Source: Streptomyces macrolidinus (GTDB taxonomy: Bacteria; Actinomycetota; Actinomycetes; Streptomycetales; Streptomycetaceae). From it: DNA of 56,685 nt. The position numbers were made by a program, and so were the translations under genes. The notes beneath the pieces are model-generated. The model saw only the letters and a list, made by a program, of their open reading frames with translations. It made no database searches and was not told the DNA's origin. Positions 45,144 through 54,388 of this stretch are shown here, one piece after another; within the stretch, counting starts at the first letter, position 1; every line of letters begins with the position of its first letter. The DNA is taken from positions 1 to 56,685 of the forward strand of contig NZ_JAMWMR010000034.1 of the NCBI RefSeq assembly GCF_023887685.1. The letters are read 5' to 3'.

Positions 45144-45276
45144 TCTCCGCATCCCGTCCCCACGCTCGCCCACCCCTTGCAGGCGGAGTGGCACGCTCCC
45201 CCTGTACGGCCCCTAGCGACCCCTATTTCTGAAGTGCGACCCGTAATCCGGTCACCCACCCTGCTAAATTCCGGGA

Positions 45277-46152
45277 ATGAAGGGAATAGTCCTGGCCGGT
45301 GGAAGCGGAACTCGACTGCATCCGGCGACCTCGGTAATCTCGAAACAGATTCTTCCGGTCTACAACAAGCCGATGATCTATTACCCGCTGTCCGTTCTGA
45401 TGCTCAGCGGAATCCGGGAAATCCAAATCATCTCCACCCCCCAGCACATCGAACTCTTCACTTCCCTGCTCGGCGACGGAAGCTCCCTCGGCATCACGCT
45501 CGACTACGCCGTACAGAAGGAGCCCAAGGGAATCGCAGAAGCGTTCCTGGTGGGGTCCGACCACATCGGCGACGACCCCTGCGCGCTGATCCTGGGCGAC
45601 AACATCTTCCACGGCCCCGGCCTGTACGCGCTCCTGCGCCGCAGCATCGCCCGCCTCGACGGCTGTGTGCTCTTCGGCTACCCGGTCAAGGACCCCGAGC
45701 GGTACGGGGTGGCCGAGGTGGATGCCGAGGGCAGGCTGACCGGCCTGACCGAGAAGCCGTCCGCGCCTCGCTCCGGCCTCGCCGTCACCGGCCTGTACTT
45801 CTACGACAACGAAGTCGTCGACATCGCCAAGAACATCCGGCCGTCGCCGCGCGGCGAACTGGAGATCACCGACGTCAACCGCGTCTACCTGGAGCAGGGC
45901 CGCGCCCATCTGGTCGATCTCGGCCGAGGCTTCGCCTGGCTGGACACCGGCACCCACGACTCGCTGCTCAAGGCGAGCCAGTACGTGCAGGTGCTGGAGG
46001 AGCGCCAGGGCGTGTGGATCGCGGGTCTGGAGGAGATCGCGTTCCGGATGGGCTTCATCGACGCCGACGCCTGCCACCGCTTGGGGCTGGGCCTGTCCCA
46101 CACCGACTACGGCACGTACCTGATGGAGATCGCGGGCCGGGCCGCCCCGTGA
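45277..46152 (+). CDS. desIII: DesIII, glucose-1-phosphate thymidylyltransferase
   Basis: A 291-residue RmlA-type enzyme with the nucleotide-binding motif GIVLAGGSGTRLHPAT, LPVYNKPMIYYPLSVLMLSGIREI, and the LILGDNIFHG and EITDVNRVYLEQG motifs. It makes TDP-glucose from dTTP and glucose-1-phosphate, the first step of desosamine synthesis. The first 180 bases of the gene and its leader are notably AT-richer than the neighbours (for example ataactctattaccc-like codon use). The ATG at 45277 has only a weak purine site. Confidence 0.95.
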   Translation: MKGIVLAGGSGTRLHPATSVISKQILPVYNKPMIYYPLSVLMLSGIREIQIISTPQHIELFTSLLGDGSSLGITLDYAVQKEPKGIAEAFLVGSDHIGDDPCALILGDNIFHGPGLYALLRRSIARLDGCVLFGYPVKDPERYGVAEVDAEGRLTGLTEKPSAPRSGLAVTGLYFYDNEVVDIAKNIRPSPRGELEITDVNRVYLEQGRAHLVDLGRGFAWLDTGTHDSLLKASQYVQVLEERQGVWIAGLEEIAFRMGFIDADACHRLGLGLSHTDYGTYLMEIAGRAAP

Positions 46153-46201
46153 CCCGCCTGCCTCCACGACCGAACCCCCTCGACAGAAAAGGATGGCAGC
46201 A

Positions 46202-47200
46202 GTGCGGCTTCTGGTGACCGGAGGTGCGGGCTTCATCGGCTCACACTTCGTGCGGCAGCTACTCGCCGGGGCGTACCCGGATCTGGCGGCCGAGGAGGTG
46301 ATCGTCGTGGACAGCCTCACCTATGCGGGCAGCAGGACCAACCTCGCTCCGGTGTCCGGCGACCCCCGTCTGCGCTTCGTGCACGGCGACGTCTGCGACG
46401 CGGACCTGCTGGCGCGCGCACTGCGCGGGGTGGAGGCCGTTGTGCACTTCGCGGCCGAGAGCCATGTGGACCGCTCCATCGCGGGCGCGTCCGTGTTCAC
46501 CCGTACCAACGTGCTGGGCACACAGACCCTGTTGCAGTGCGCGCTGGACGCCGGAGTGGACCGGATGGTGCACGTCTCCACGGACGAGGTGTACGGGTCG
46601 ATCGACACCGGCTCCTGGACCGAGGACTGCCCGCTGGAGCCCAACTCCCCCTACGCCGCCTCGAAGGCGGGCTCCGACCTGCTCGCCCGCGCCTACCACC
46701 GCACTCACGGCCTCGACGTGCGGGTGACCCGCTGCTGCAACAACTACGGACCCTACCAGCATCCGGAGAAGCTGATCCCGCTGTTCGTGACGAACCTGCT
46801 GGAGGGCGAGAAGCTGCCCCTGTACGGCGACGGCGGAAACGTCCGCGAGTGGGTGCACACGGACGACCACTGCCGCGGCATCGCGCTGGTGCTCGCCGGA
46901 GGCAGAGCGGGCGAGGTGTACCACATCGGCGGTGGCCGCGAGCTGAGCAACCGCGAACTGACCGGCCTGCTGCTGGAGTTCTTCGAGGCGGACTGGTCGT
47001 CGGTGCGTCCGGTGGCCGACCGCAAGGGGCACGACCTGCGCTACTCGCTGGACGGCGGGAAGATCGCGCGCGAGCTCGGCTACCGCCCGCGGGTGGACTT
47101 CGCCGAGGGCCTGGCGCGCACCGTGCGCTGGTACCGGGACAACCGGAACTGGTGGAAGCCGCTGAAGCCCGCGTCCCGGGCGGCCGGAGTCGGCTCGTGA
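46202..47200 (+). CDS. desIV: DesIV, TDP-glucose 4,6-dehydratase
   Basis: A 332-residue RmlB-type dehydratase with NAD-binding GGAGFIGS, the STDEVYGS active-site strand and the YAASK catalytic Tyr/Lys pair, plus CCNNYGPYQHPEKLIP. It makes TDP-4-keto-6-deoxyglucose. The GTG at 46202 fits known DesIV and has AAAGGA upstream; an ATG at 46193 would add three residues. Its TGA overlaps the desV start (GTGA). Confidence 0.95.
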   Translation: MRLLVTGGAGFIGSHFVRQLLAGAYPDLAAEEVIVVDSLTYAGSRTNLAPVSGDPRLRFVHGDVCDADLLARALRGVEAVVHFAAESHVDRSIAGASVFTRTNVLGTQTLLQCALDAGVDRMVHVSTDEVYGSIDTGSWTEDCPLEPNSPYAASKAGSDLLARAYHRTHGLDVRVTRCCNNYGPYQHPEKLIPLFVTNLLEGEKLPLYGDGGNVREWVHTDDHCRGIALVLAGGRAGEVYHIGGGRELSNRELTGLLLEFFEADWSSVRPVADRKGHDLRYSLDGGKIARELGYRPRVDFAEGLARTVRWYRDNRNWWKPLKPASRAAGVGS

Positions 47201-48315
47201 GCCCCCGGGTGCCGTTCCTCGACCTCAGGGCCGCCCACGACGAGCTGCGGGCAGAGACGGACGCGGCCGTGGCCCGCGCGCTGAACTCGGGACGCTATCT
47301 ACTCGGGCCCGAACTGGAGGCATTCGAGGGCGAGTTCGCCACTTACTGCGAGACCGCCCACTGCGTCGGCGTCAACAGTGGCCTTGACGCGCTGCATCTG
47401 GCGCTGCGAGGCCTGGGCATCGGGCCGGGCGACGAGGTGATCGTCCCCTCCCACACGTTCATCGCGAGCTGGCTGGCGGTCTCGGCGACGGGGGCCACCC
47501 CGGTTCCGGTGGAGCCGCACGAGAACCACCCCACGCTGAACCCGGTGCTGGTCGAGAAGGCGATCACGCCGCGCACCCGGGCCCTTCTGCCGGTGCACCT
47601 CTACGGCCACCCGGCGGACCTGGACGCCCTCGGCGAACTCGCCCGCCGACACGGCCTGCACCTGGTGGAGGACGCGGCGCAGGCGCACGGCGCCCGCTAC
47701 CGGGGCAGGCGGGTCGGCGCGGGCTCCTCGGTGGTCGCCTTCAGCTTCTACCCGGGCAAGAACCTGGGCGCCTTCGGCGACGGCGGAGCGGTGGTGACCG
47801 GGGATCCGGAACTCGCCGAACGGCTGCGGATGCTGCGCAACTACGGCTCGCGGCAGAAGTACGCCCACGAGATCCAGGGCGGCAACTCCCGGCTGGACGA
47901 GGTCCAGGCGGCTGTGCTCCGGGTCCGGCTGACGCGCCTGGACGAGTGGAACGCGCGCCGGGCGACGCTCGCGGACATCTATCTCACAGAGCTTCGCGAC
48001 GCCCCGGGCCTCACCCTGCCGGCGACCGCGCCGGACACGGAACCGGTCTGGCACCTGTTCACCGTGCGCACGCCGCGCCGCGACGCGCTGCGGGACCATC
48101 TGGCACGGTGCGGCATCGAGACGCTGACGCACTACCCGGTGCCGGTGCACCTCTCCCCCGCGTACGCCACTGCGGGCCACGAGGCCGGTTCGCTGCCGCT
48201 GGCCGAGAGAGTCGCCCGAGAGGTGCTGAGCCTGCCGATCGGCCCACATCTGGGCGCGGCACGGGCCCGGGAGGTGAGCGCGGCGGTGCGCGACTGGGCG
48301 GAGCACGCGGACTGA
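47197..48315 (+). CDS. desV: DesV, TDP-3-keto-4,6-dideoxyglucose 3-aminotransferase
   Basis: A 372-residue DegT-family PLP aminotransferase starting PRVPFLDLRAAHDELRAE, as in DesV. The Schiff-base lysine is Lys188 (SFYPGKNLGAFGDGG). It installs the C3 amino group that DesVI dimethylates. The GTG at 47197 overlaps the desIV stop by four bases. It is the last gene of the plus-strand run and converges with desR. Confidence 0.95.
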   Translation: MSPRVPFLDLRAAHDELRAETDAAVARALNSGRYLLGPELEAFEGEFATYCETAHCVGVNSGLDALHLALRGLGIGPGDEVIVPSHTFIASWLAVSATGATPVPVEPHENHPTLNPVLVEKAITPRTRALLPVHLYGHPADLDALGELARRHGLHLVEDAAQAHGARYRGRRVGAGSSVVAFSFYPGKNLGAFGDGGAVVTGDPELAERLRMLRNYGSRQKYAHEIQGGNSRLDEVQAAVLRVRLTRLDEWNARRATLADIYLTELRDAPGLTLPATAPDTEPVWHLFTVRTPRRDALRDHLARCGIETLTHYPVPVHLSPAYATAGHEAGSLPLAERVAREVLSLPIGPHLGAARAREVSAAVRDWAEHAD

Positions 48316-48341
48316 TCCGTGGCCTCCGGCCGCCGCGCGAC

Positions 48342-48383
48342 GGGCGGTGCCCGCCGCCTCGGTTCGAGGTGGCGGGCACCGCC
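48342..48383. terminator. hairpin between desV and desR
   Basis: About 19-base arms (48342-48361 and 48364-48383, with one G-T pair) and a tiny loop lie between the converging genes and probably terminate both. Confidence 0.7.
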
Positions 48384-48422
48384 TTTCGTCTGCCGGCAGG
48401 GACAACTGCCCTGCGTGGGCTG

Positions 48423-50918
48423 CTACTCGGCGATGTTCACCGTCACGCTGCCCTTGAGGTCGGCGGAGGACGTGCCGACCTGGAGGAGCCGGTCGCCGGT
48501 GCCGGTACGCCAGGCGTGCGAGGCGGTGTCCCAGTACTGGAGCTGGCGGCGGTCCACCTTCAGGGTCACCTGCTTCTGCTCACCGGGGGCGAGCGCGACC
48601 TTGGAGTAGCCGACCAGCTTCTTGACGGCCTGCGGCGCGGTCACGTCGGGACTGGCGCCGAGGTATGCCTGGACGACCTCCTGCCCGGCGCGCTGTCCGG
48701 TATTGCGCACGGTGAGCGTGACCTGGAGCCCGCCGTCGGCGGAGGGCTCCACGGTCGGCGCGCCGTACGTGTACGAGGTGTAGGAGAGCCCGTGCCCGAA
48801 CGGGAACAGCGGGCGCACCTTCTCCTTGTCGAACCAGCGGTAGCCGACGTGGATGCCCTCGGTGTACTCCTGCTGGTTGTCGACGCCCGGGTAGCGCTTG
48901 GGGTCACCCGCGACCGCGTGCTGGTCCTCCCGGGCCGGGAAGCTCTGGGTGAGCTTGCCGCTCGGGTTGACGTCGCCGTACAGCAGGGCCGCGGTCGCCT
49001 CGGCGCCCGCCTGGCCCGGGTACCACATGTCCAGGACGGCCCGGGTCTTGTCCAGCCAGGGCATCAGCACGGACGAGCCGGCGTTCAGCACCACGACCGT
49101 GTTCGGGTTGGCGTCGGCGACCGCCGAGATCAGCTTGTCCTGGGTACCGGGCAGGGACAGCGAGGGGCGGTCGACGCCCTCGGTGCCGTCGTCGTAGGCG
49201 AAGACGACGGCGGTCTTCGCGTTCTTCGCGGCCGTGACGGCGCGCGCGATGCTCGCGTCGGCCGCCTCCGGGGTCACCCAGCCGAGGTCGACCGAGAGCG
49301 GCGTCGCGCTCATGGCGAAGCCCGTCATGCTGAGCTTGTGGGTGCCCTTGGCGAGCTTGAGCAGCGGACTGCTGACCTTGCCGTAGACCTGTCCGGCCTC
49401 GATGACGTGGTCGTCGAGGGTGACGGTGGCGTAGCCGCCGGTGGCACGGACGGCGATGCGGTACTCGCCGTCGGCGGGCACGGTCAGCGTGCCATCGTAC
49501 AGGGTGCCGTTCTCCCCTGGTTCGAGCTGCTTGCCCTGCTTGAAGGCGGGGCTGAGGGCAGTGTCCGGGATCAGCGACCCGAAGATCTGCTCACCGGCCT
49601 CGTACGACACCTGGGCACCTGCGCCGGCGCGCCGGCGCAGGGTGTCCAGGGGCGCGGCAGCCGAGTCGGGCACCACATGGGCGCTGCCCAGTCCGGTGAC
49701 CTTGGGGTCCTGGGCGGTGGGGCCGATGACGGCGAGGCTCGTGCCCGCGTCGCCGGTGAGCGGGAGCGCACCGTCCTGGTTGCGCAGGAGGACGGCGCCG
49801 TTCTCGGCGACCTTCTGCGAGACGGCCTGGGCGCCGGTCCGGTCGCGTTCGGGGCGGGCCGGGACGGTGCCGCCTACGAGTCCGAAGCGCTCCATCTGGC
49901 CGACGATGCGCTCCACCGAACGGTCGAGGACCGTCACCGGGATGGTGCCGTCCTGGACGGCCTTCTTCAGGGCCGCGCCGAAGTACGCGGGCTCGGGCTC
50001 GGGCGCGCCAGGCGGGATGTCGCCCGGTAGTTCGAGCCCCATCTCCATGTCGAGGCCCTTGGTGATGGAGTCGGTGCTCTGGGTGGCGAGCCAGTCGGAC
50101 ATCACCCAGCCCTGGAAGCCCCATTGGGCGCGGAGCACTCCGTTGAGAAGTTCGTCGTTGCCGCAGGACGGCTTGCCGTTGAGACCGTTGTAGGCGCACA
50201 TGAAGGAGGCGGCCCCGGCCTTCGTGGAGGCCTCGAAGGCGGGCAACTCGATCTCGTGGAGCGTCTGTTCGTCGACCTTCGCGTTGACGCCGAAGCGGTT
50301 GTTCTCCTGGTTGTTGGCCGCGAAGTGCTTGGCCGTCGTCATCAGACCTTGGCTCTGGATGCCCTTGATCTGCGCGGCGGCGGTCCGCGAGGACACCAGG
50401 GGGTCCTCGCTGAAGGTCTCATAGTTCCTGCCGCCGTGCGGGACGCGGATGTTGTTCATCATGGGGCCGAGCACCATGTCCTGGCCCAGTGCGCGGCCAT
50501 CGCGGCCCATGACCTTGCCGTAGCTGTCGGCCAGGGTGTCGTCGAAGGTGCTGGCCAGGGCGATCGGCGCGGGCAGCGCGGTGGCGGTGCCGCCGACCAG
50601 CCGGATGCCATTGGGGCCGTCGGCGGACCGCAGCTCGGCGATGCCCAGGCGCGGCACGCCTGGCAGGTAGCCGACGTTCTGCCGGGCCGGGTCCAGGTGC
50701 CAGTGCACGAAGGAGAGCTTCTCGTCGAGCGTCATGCGGGCGACGAGGTCCTCGACCGTACTGGTCTGTGCGGCGCCGTTCTCGGCCGGGCCGCCCGCGC
50801 CGGGGGCCGCGGCTGCGACGGTGGTGCCGGCGAGGAGGCTCGCGACGACGGCGAGCGTCAGCGTTCTGGCGCTTGCCCGGCGGCGTCGCGAGCCGGGTAT
50901 TCGTAAACGTATCGTCAC
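48423..50918 (-). CDS. desR: DesR, secreted macrolide beta-glucosidase
   Basis: An 831-residue GH3 beta-glucosidase with an N-terminal export signal (ARTLTLAVVASLLAGTTVAAAAPG), the catalytic Asp region GWVMSDW, KHFAANNQENNR and a fibronectin-type C-terminal domain. DesR releases glucose from the 2'-glucosylated inactive macrolide outside the cell, restoring activity, and is part of self-protection. The GTG at 50918 begins a short basic start (MTIRLRIPG) and Leu5 is a TTA codon (50904-50906). It follows desVI on the same strand, 40 bases away. Confidence 0.94.
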   Translation of the reverse strand: MTIRLRIPGSRRRRASARTLTLAVVASLLAGTTVAAAAPGAGGPAENGAAQTSTVEDLVARMTLDEKLSFVHWHLDPARQNVGYLPGVPRLGIAELRSADGPNGIRLVGGTATALPAPIALASTFDDTLADSYGKVMGRDGRALGQDMVLGPMMNNIRVPHGGRNYETFSEDPLVSSRTAAAQIKGIQSQGLMTTAKHFAANNQENNRFGVNAKVDEQTLHEIELPAFEASTKAGAASFMCAYNGLNGKPSCGNDELLNGVLRAQWGFQGWVMSDWLATQSTDSITKGLDMEMGLELPGDIPPGAPEPEPAYFGAALKKAVQDGTIPVTVLDRSVERIVGQMERFGLVGGTVPARPERDRTGAQAVSQKVAENGAVLLRNQDGALPLTGDAGTSLAVIGPTAQDPKVTGLGSAHVVPDSAAAPLDTLRRRAGAGAQVSYEAGEQIFGSLIPDTALSPAFKQGKQLEPGENGTLYDGTLTVPADGEYRIAVRATGGYATVTLDDHVIEAGQVYGKVSSPLLKLAKGTHKLSMTGFAMSATPLSVDLGWVTPEAADASIARAVTAAKNAKTAVVFAYDDGTEGVDRPSLSLPGTQDKLISAVADANPNTVVVLNAGSSVLMPWLDKTRAVLDMWYPGQAGAEATAALLYGDVNPSGKLTQSFPAREDQHAVAGDPKRYPGVDNQQEYTEGIHVGYRWFDKEKVRPLFPFGHGLSYTSYTYGAPTVEPSADGGLQVTLTVRNTGQRAGQEVVQAYLGASPDVTAPQAVKKLVGYSKVALAPGEQKQVTLKVDRRQLQYWDTASHAWRTGTGDRLLQVGTSSADLKGSVTVNIAE

Positions 50919-50958
50919 TGTTCTTCGCTTTCCTTGTTTCCTTGGGGGGTCTGTGGGG

Positions 50959-51672
50959 TCAGGCGGGGACGCCGACGAAGAGGCCGCGGCCGGACGGGCC
51001 GCCCTCCAGGTACTCGACGCGCAGCCCGGCCGTCTCGAACGCCTTCTCGTACTCGCCCTGGTGGAACAGGGTGATCAGGTGGACCTCGGAGAAGTGCCGT
51101 ATGCCGAGTCCGGAGTCGGCGACGGTGAAGTGCTCCTCCAGACGGGTCGCGTTGCCCTCCCGCACCGAGTGCGAGACGCGGGCCACGGTCCGGTCGTCCT
51201 TGCGGACGACGTCGGCGGACACCCAGCCCTCGATGAACGTCTCGGGAAACCACCAGGGTTCGACGACGACCACGCCGCCCGGCGCCAGGTGGGCCGCGAA
51301 CGTCCGCAGGGTGCCGTCGAGTTCGGCGGTGGTGCGCAGGTAGCCGACGGAGCTGAACATGCTGACCACCGCGTCGAACGTGCGCCCCAGCCGGAAGTCA
51401 CGCATGTCTTCCTGGTGCAGGCGCACGTCGGGGATGCGGGAGCGGGCGTGGCGCAGCATGTCGGCGGAGAGTTCGAGCCCCTCGGCCTCGGCGAACTGCG
51501 CGACGAAGTGCTCCAGGTGGGTGCCGGTGCCGCAGGCCACGTCGAGGAGGGAGGCGGCGCCGGGGGTGCGGGAGCGTACCAGTTCGGCCATGGCGGCTGC
51601 CTCGGCCGCGTAGTCCTTGCCGCGGCCGAGGTAGAACAGGTCGTAGACATCGGCGTGGTCGACTTCGTACAT
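50959..51672 (-). CDS. desVI: DesVI, TDP-3-amino sugar N,N-dimethyltransferase
   Basis: A 237-residue SAM-dependent methyltransferase with motif I LLDVACGTGTHLE and post motif MRDFRLGRTFDAVVSMFSSVGYL. It dimethylates the C3 amino group to give TDP-desosamine. The ATG at 51672 has an AGGAA site and lies six bases after the desVII stop, so they are co-transcribed. Known DesVI enzymes act on TDP-3-amino-3,4,6-trideoxyglucose. Confidence 0.95.
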   Translation of the reverse strand: MYEVDHADVYDLFYLGRGKDYAAEAAAMAELVRSRTPGAASLLDVACGTGTHLEHFVAQFAEAEGLELSADMLRHARSRIPDVRLHQEDMRDFRLGRTFDAVVSMFSSVGYLRTTAELDGTLRTFAAHLAPGGVVVVEPWWFPETFIEGWVSADVVRKDDRTVARVSHSVREGNATRLEEHFTVADSGLGIRHFSEVHLITLFHQGEYEKAFETAGLRVEYLEGGPSGRGLFVGVPA

Positions 51673-51678
51673 GGGTTC

Positions 51679-53004
51679 CTACTTCGGTATGCCGGGGGCT
51701 GCGCCCCGGAGCGGGTCGGGGCCGGCGGGGACGCCCACCGGGGTGCTGCGGTGCCGGGCGGTGAGCCGTTCCAGTTCGGGAACCAGTCCGGCGGGGGTCG
51801 GATCGGCGCAGGTCTCCTCGCACAGCCGCTGTGCGGCGGCGGGGATCGCCGGGTCTTCGAGGATGCGGACGACGGCGTCGCGCACCGCCTGCGGGGTGAG
51901 TTCGGCCGGGGGCAGGAAGAAGCCGACGCCCTGCTCCTGGATGGCGCGCGCCTTGACGGGCGCGTCCCACAGCTCGGCGAGCATCACCTGCGGCACCGCG
52001 TTGACGACGGCCGTGGCGTAGGTGCCGGCGCCACCGTGGTGGACGATCGCGGAGCAGCTCGGCAGCAGGGCGTGCATGGGCACGAAGTCCACGAAGCGCG
52101 TGTGTTTCGGGTAGCTGCGGACTCCGGCGAGCTGCGAGGAGTCGAGGGTGGCGACGAGCTCGATGTCGAGGTCGGCGAGAGCCTCCAGGATGTCGCCCTG
52201 CTCGACGCCGTCGCCACCGAGCACCTCGCGCGCCGAGACTCCGAGGGTCAGGCACACCCGGGGCCGCTCGGGCGGCTCGCACAGCCAGTCCGGCACGATC
52301 GAGGTGCCGTTGTAGGGCACGTACCGCATGCCGACGGTGGGCAGGCCGGTGTCCAGGCGCAGGCTGGGCGGGGTCGGGTCGACGGTCCACTTGCCGGTGA
52401 CCAGTTCCTCCGTGAAGGCGGGGCCCCTGTGGCGGGCGAGGGTCCACGTCAGCCACTCGGCGGTGGGGTCCTCGCGGTGCTCGGGCGGCTGCTGGTCGCG
52501 CAGCGCCACGAACTTGCGGCGTGCGCTGCCCATCACGTCGGGCCCCCAGAGCACCCGGGCGTGCGCGGCGCCGGTGACATGCGCGGCGACGGCCCCGGCG
52601 AAGGTGGTGGGTTCCCACAGCACCAGGTCGGGCTGCCAGGAGCGCGTGAACGCGACCAGGTCGTCGACCATCGTGTCGTTGTTGGCCAGCAGGTAGAAGT
52701 ACGGGGTCAGGATGGCCTCGATACCGAGGGCGTGCTCCCAGTCCAGAGGTTCGGCGCGGGCCTCGTCGAAGGCGATCGCCGGGTGGTTGGGGCGGGGCTC
52801 GCCGGACATCCGCGCCCGGTACTCGTGGATGAGGTGGTCGGTGCCGACGGGCACCGCGGGCAGGCCGGACGCGGTGATGGTGTCGACGAGGGCGGGCTGG
52901 CTCGCCACCCGCACCTCGTGTCCGGCGGCGCGCAGCGCCCAGGCCAGCGGCACCAGGCCGTAGTAGTGCGTGTGGTGTGCGAACGAGGTCAGCAGTACGC
53001 GCAT
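51679..53004 (-). CDS. desVII: DesVII, desosaminyltransferase
   Basis: A 441-residue GT-B glycosyltransferase with an N-terminal acceptor domain beginning RVLLTSFAHHTHYYGLVPLAWALRAAGHEVR and the donor motif VHHGGAGTYATAVV. It transfers desosamine from TDP-desosamine to 12- and 14-membered macrolactones and needs the DesVIII partner for full activity. The ATG at 53004 is the first in frame. A 109-base gap separates it from desVIII. Confidence 0.95.
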   Translation of the reverse strand: MRVLLTSFAHHTHYYGLVPLAWALRAAGHEVRVASQPALVDTITASGLPAVPVGTDHLIHEYRARMSGEPRPNHPAIAFDEARAEPLDWEHALGIEAILTPYFYLLANNDTMVDDLVAFTRSWQPDLVLWEPTTFAGAVAAHVTGAAHARVLWGPDVMGSARRKFVALRDQQPPEHREDPTAEWLTWTLARHRGPAFTEELVTGKWTVDPTPPSLRLDTGLPTVGMRYVPYNGTSIVPDWLCEPPERPRVCLTLGVSAREVLGGDGVEQGDILEALADLDIELVATLDSSQLAGVRSYPKHTRFVDFVPMHALLPSCSAIVHHGGAGTYATAVVNAVPQVMLAELWDAPVKARAIQEQGVGFFLPPAELTPQAVRDAVVRILEDPAIPAAAQRLCEETCADPTPAGLVPELERLTARHRSTPVGVPAGPDPLRGAAPGIPK

Positions 53005-53113
53005 GGCATCGCTGTCCTTCCTCTGCGAAGGCGGGGGTACGGGCGAACGGCGTGGCGAGGGCTCAGGGAACGGCCTCCGCCGCGGATGCGGGGGCGGCGC
53101 GGCTCCAGGGCGT

Positions 53114-54388
53114 TCAGGTGGTCATCCGTACGCTCAGGGGCCCCCGGCTGACGGGGGTGCGGCGGGCCCGGAGCACCGGCCCGGCCTGGCGCAGCCCGGG
53201 AAAGCGGGTGGCGAGGGCGCGCAGGGCGGCCTGCGCCTGGAGACGGACCAGGGGGGCGACCGCGCCGTGGTGCCCGCTCTCGTGCAGGGCCAGGTGTGCG
53301 GCGGCGTTCTGCCTGCCCAGGTCGAACCGGTCCGGGTCGGCGAAGACCGAGGGGTCCCGGCCGGCCGCGGCGGTGAGGACGACGACGTGGGTGCCGGCCC
53401 GCAGCCGTCTGCCCGCCAGTTCCGTCTCGCGCAGCACGGTCCGGGCGTCCAACTGCACCGGTGGATCGTGCCGAAGCGTCTCTTCCACGGCGTGCGCGGC
53501 GAGTTCCGGCGTCTCGCACACCTGCCGCCACTGGGAGCGGTCGTCGAGGAGCGCCAGGACGGCGTTGCCGGCGAGGTGGGCCGCGGCGGTGACGCCGAGG
53601 GCGCACGACTGGGCCCGCAGCGGTCGTGCTCCGGTGCCGGGCGCCGGGTCGGGGAGGGCGGCCGACAGGGCGTCCAGTTCCGCCAGCCCGTCGAGTGCCG
53701 AGCGCACCTTCCACAGGGACTGCGGGGCGAGCAGGCTGTCGGGCAGCAGCCGGAGCCGTTCCGCGCAGGTGGCGAACTCCTGGCGCAGTTCCTCGGGGAC
53801 GCCGAGCACGGCAGCGGTCGCGGCGGTCACCGCGGGCCGGACGAAGTCGCCCATCAGCTCGAAGTCCTGTCCCGTTGCCGGGCCGGGGACGCGGGTGCGC
53901 AGTACGTCCTGGTGGACGCGGTCCACGGTGGCGCGGTGCCGTTCCAGGGCCTCGGGGGCGAAGGTGCGGGCGCTCTCCTGGCTGAGCCGGGCACGGGCAT
54001 CCGGGCCCAGCTCCAGTGGGCTTCCTTCGCCGTAGGCGAGCACCTGCTGGGGCACCGGGCGGCCGTCGGCCGTGGACAGGCCCAGGTCCGGCGAGCCGAG
54101 GGCCTGCGCCGCGAGGGCGTGGTCCGCGGTGACCCAACTACCGGTGGGACTGAAGGACAGCGGGCCGCGGGTGCGGACCCGCGCGTACTCCGGACAGGGG
54201 TCGTCGAGTTGGGCGCGCAGGACGACGGCGTACGGGTCGCCGTTCGCGGCGTGTATCCAGTGCAGCCCCCTGGTCTCGAGGAGGTGGTTGCCCAGTTCGC
54301 TGTCGGACGCGGTTCGTGCGGTCGTGCGCAGCGGGGGCTGGGTGATGGCGGTGGGGCCGTCCCCGTTCACCTCTGGTGCTGCTGCCAT
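53114..54388 (-). CDS. desVIII: DesVIII, P450-like activator of DesVII
   Basis: A 424-residue P450 homologue without the heme ligand. The heme loop reads HESGHHGAVAPLVRL, with no Cys, while the ExxR helix (EETLRHDPP) survives. DesVIII-type proteins bind and stabilise the glycosyltransferase instead of oxidising. The ATG at 54388 has a GGAG site and lies inside the upstream thioesterase gene, overlapping it by 22 bases. Confidence 0.94.
   Translation of the reverse strand: MAAAPEVNGDGPTAITQPPLRTTARTASDSELGNHLLETRGLHWIHAANGDPYAVVLRAQLDDPCPEYARVRTRGPLSFSPTGSWVTADHALAAQALGSPDLGLSTADGRPVPQQVLAYGEGSPLELGPDARARLSQESARTFAPEALERHRATVDRVHQDVLRTRVPGPATGQDFELMGDFVRPAVTAATAAVLGVPEELRQEFATCAERLRLLPDSLLAPQSLWKVRSALDGLAELDALSAALPDPAPGTGARPLRAQSCALGVTAAAHLAGNAVLALLDDRSQWRQVCETPELAAHAVEETLRHDPPVQLDARTVLRETELAGRRLRAGTHVVVLTAAAGRDPSVFADPDRFDLGRQNAAAHLALHESGHHGAVAPLVRLQAQAALRALATRFPGLRQAGPVLRARRTPVSRGPLSVRMTT

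Noticed and set aside
48316..48422. Small gene between desV and desR
   Set aside because: Only a hairpin terminator is present; no coding bias or start.
47946..50030. 694-residue plus-strand frame over desR
   Set aside because: Antisense to a well-conserved GH3 enzyme; composition typical of shadow frames.
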